Below, one piece after another: positions 63,419-64,000 of a stretch of 64,000 bases of DNA. This DNA comes from an uncultured Flavobacteriales bacterium (lineage in GTDB: Bacteria > Bacteroidota > Bacteroidia > Flavobacteriales_D > Crocinitomicaceae), in the NCBI GenBank assembly GCA_903860985.1, contig CAIOSO010000050.1:1-64000 (forward strand). Reading direction: 5' to 3'. Within the stretch, counting starts at the first letter, position 1. The number at the start of each line of letters is the position of its first letter. The translations under genes and the position numbers were made by a program. The notes beneath the pieces were generated by a model. That model was not told where the DNA came from, made no database searches, and saw only the letters and a list, made by a program, of their open reading frames with translations.

Positions 63419-64000
63419 AGTTCTCCCTTGATGAGGTTGACAAAATTAATAATTCCCACTGCCTGACCTTTGTCGTTCACGACCGGTAAATACATGACAG
63501 GGAAGTTGGATTTTTTTAAGGTATGTAATAATTCAATGACAGTCGCACTTGCTTGAACGCACATGGGCTGACGATTGATAAATTCTTTTGGATCAATGTC
63601 CGCTGTGTTCTCTAAATGTTTGAGAAACGTTTTGCGAATATCTGCACTGGAAACGAGTCCGAATAGTTGTTGGTCTTCTTCCAAAGCCAAAGCAAATCCC
63701 ATTTGACCGATTTCTACCGCCTCGAGGATTTTTTTTGTCGAACAATCAGCGACTTCGAAACTTGGCGCCTCGTTTAAGGGAATCATGAAATCACCTATTT
63801 TAAAGGTAGATTCAATTTCACGTTTGGTTAAATTCATTAAAGCATTTCCGATACTAGGCCCATTAAACAAATAGGAACCAGAAACAGCCGAGCTAACGCC
63901 CATGTTGCGGAGGATGAAGGATACTTCACCATTAACGCCACCGTCGACATGAATCGATTTACTTGGATACTTAGTACGGAACTGACGAATTTTGGAAAAA
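63415..64000 (-). CDS. Ribulose-phosphate 3-epimerase-like/CBS fusion protein, C-terminal part
   Basis: The frame is open to the right edge, so the N-terminus is missing. The visible 194 codons begin with FSKIRQFRTKYPSKSIHVDGG. The segment IHVDGGVNGEVSFILRN and the later AVSGSYLFNG match the last two strands and phosphate-binding loop of a ribulose-phosphate 3-epimerase-type TIM barrel. Two CBS motifs follow: IGDFMIPLNEAPSFEV to FGLVSSADIRKTFL, and EFINRQPMCVQASATV to AVGIINFVNLIKGEL. CBS pairs bind adenosine nucleotides and usually regulate. An ATG at 63903 is internal. It precedes aroF with a four-base overlap. The substrate is unknown. Confidence 0.75.
   Translation of the reverse strand, partial: FSKIRQFRTKYPSKSIHVDGGVNGEVSFILRNMGVSSAVSGSYLFNGPSIGNALMNLTKREIESTFKIGDFMIPLNEAPSFEVADCSTKKILEAVEIGQMGFALALEEDQQLFGLVSSADIRKTFLKHLENTADIDPKEFINRQPMCVQASATVIELLHTLKKSNFPVMYLPVVNDKGQAVGIINFVNLIKGEL

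Overview
The window reads as ordinary chromosome of a member of Bacteroidota, most likely Flavobacteriales (a Fluviicola or Crocinitomicaceae-like bacterium; this rank is inference). The evidence is: two proteins with C-terminal type IX secretion (T9SS) sorting domains, a SprB-repeat surface protein, a short 288-residue primary sigma factor of the Bacteroidota type, many TAnnTTTG promoter boxes upstream of genes, few Shine-Dalgarno sequences, and Bacteroidota-type gene forms (long GAPDH, ParC of Bacteroidota type, single-lipoyl pyruvate dehydrogenase E2). I saw no rRNA, tRNA, CRISPR array, prophage or IS transposase. Genes are dense, and most neighbours overlap or lie within 30 bases.

Layout. 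1-1907: the N-terminal part of a large SprB-like surface protein, running off the left edge. 2.2-6.6 kb: glutamate dehydrogenase, two envelope genes, then efp-gcvT on the minus strand. 6.8-11.6 kb: parE-parC (topoisomerase IV) and a small membrane protein. 11.7-12.5 kb: a decayed RelE/ParE-antitoxin pair with a palindromic repeat at the break. 12.6-15.1 kb: a histidine-rich polytopic membrane protein and a DUF2891 protein. 15.1-19.9 kb, minus strand: cmk, GAPDH, rpoD and an HtrA protease. 20-25.9 kb, plus strand: dapF, an acetyltransferase, mltG, a glycosylasparaginase and a beta-mannosidase. 26.1-31.6 kb: an orphan DUF1016 nuclease, trpS, plsC, gatC, a glycosyltransferase, trmB and a conserved hypothetical. 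31.6-35.2 kb: two tandem POT peptide transporters. 35.4-38.2 kb: tcdA and an Omp28-like T9SS cargo protein. 38.2-43.2 kb: purK diverging from hpt-adk-obg-pap2-fluC, then an unusual SDR. 43.2-43.7 kb: a non-coding, strongly palindromic element. 43.7-51.7 kb: a SIMPL protein, ACMSD, a subtilase-acetyltransferase pair, pirin-nitroreductase, an SpmA/SpmB-type fusion and a tryptophan-repeat protein. 51.7-54.1 kb: pdhA-pdhC without pdhB. 54.1-56.9 kb: trhO, lgt and a lipoprotein, coupled by 4-base overlaps. 57-64 kb, minus strand: a JmjC-cupin protein and a tight run of an epimerase-CBS fusion (partial), DAHP synthase, a KdsC-like phosphatase, a Lys1-like dehydrogenase, a UMF1 transporter, dapD and a small secreted protein.

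How it fits together. Most genes are housekeeping: DNA topology, translation (efp, trpS, gatC, trmB, tcdA, trhO), central carbon metabolism (GAPDH, PDH, GDH, GcvT), DAP/lysine and aromatic biosynthesis, purine salvage, and envelope maintenance (lgt, mltG, htrA, PAP2). rpoD sits among promoters that carry the TAnnTTTG box its product is expected to read. Several of those boxes lie so close to start codons that leaderless translation is plausible. The most unusual items are the epimerase-CBS/DAHP synthase/KdsC-like operon, the palindromic element at 43.3-43.6 kb, the broken toxin gene, the histidine-rich membrane protein, the SDR without its catalytic tyrosine, and the 25-residue tryptophan-repeat protein.
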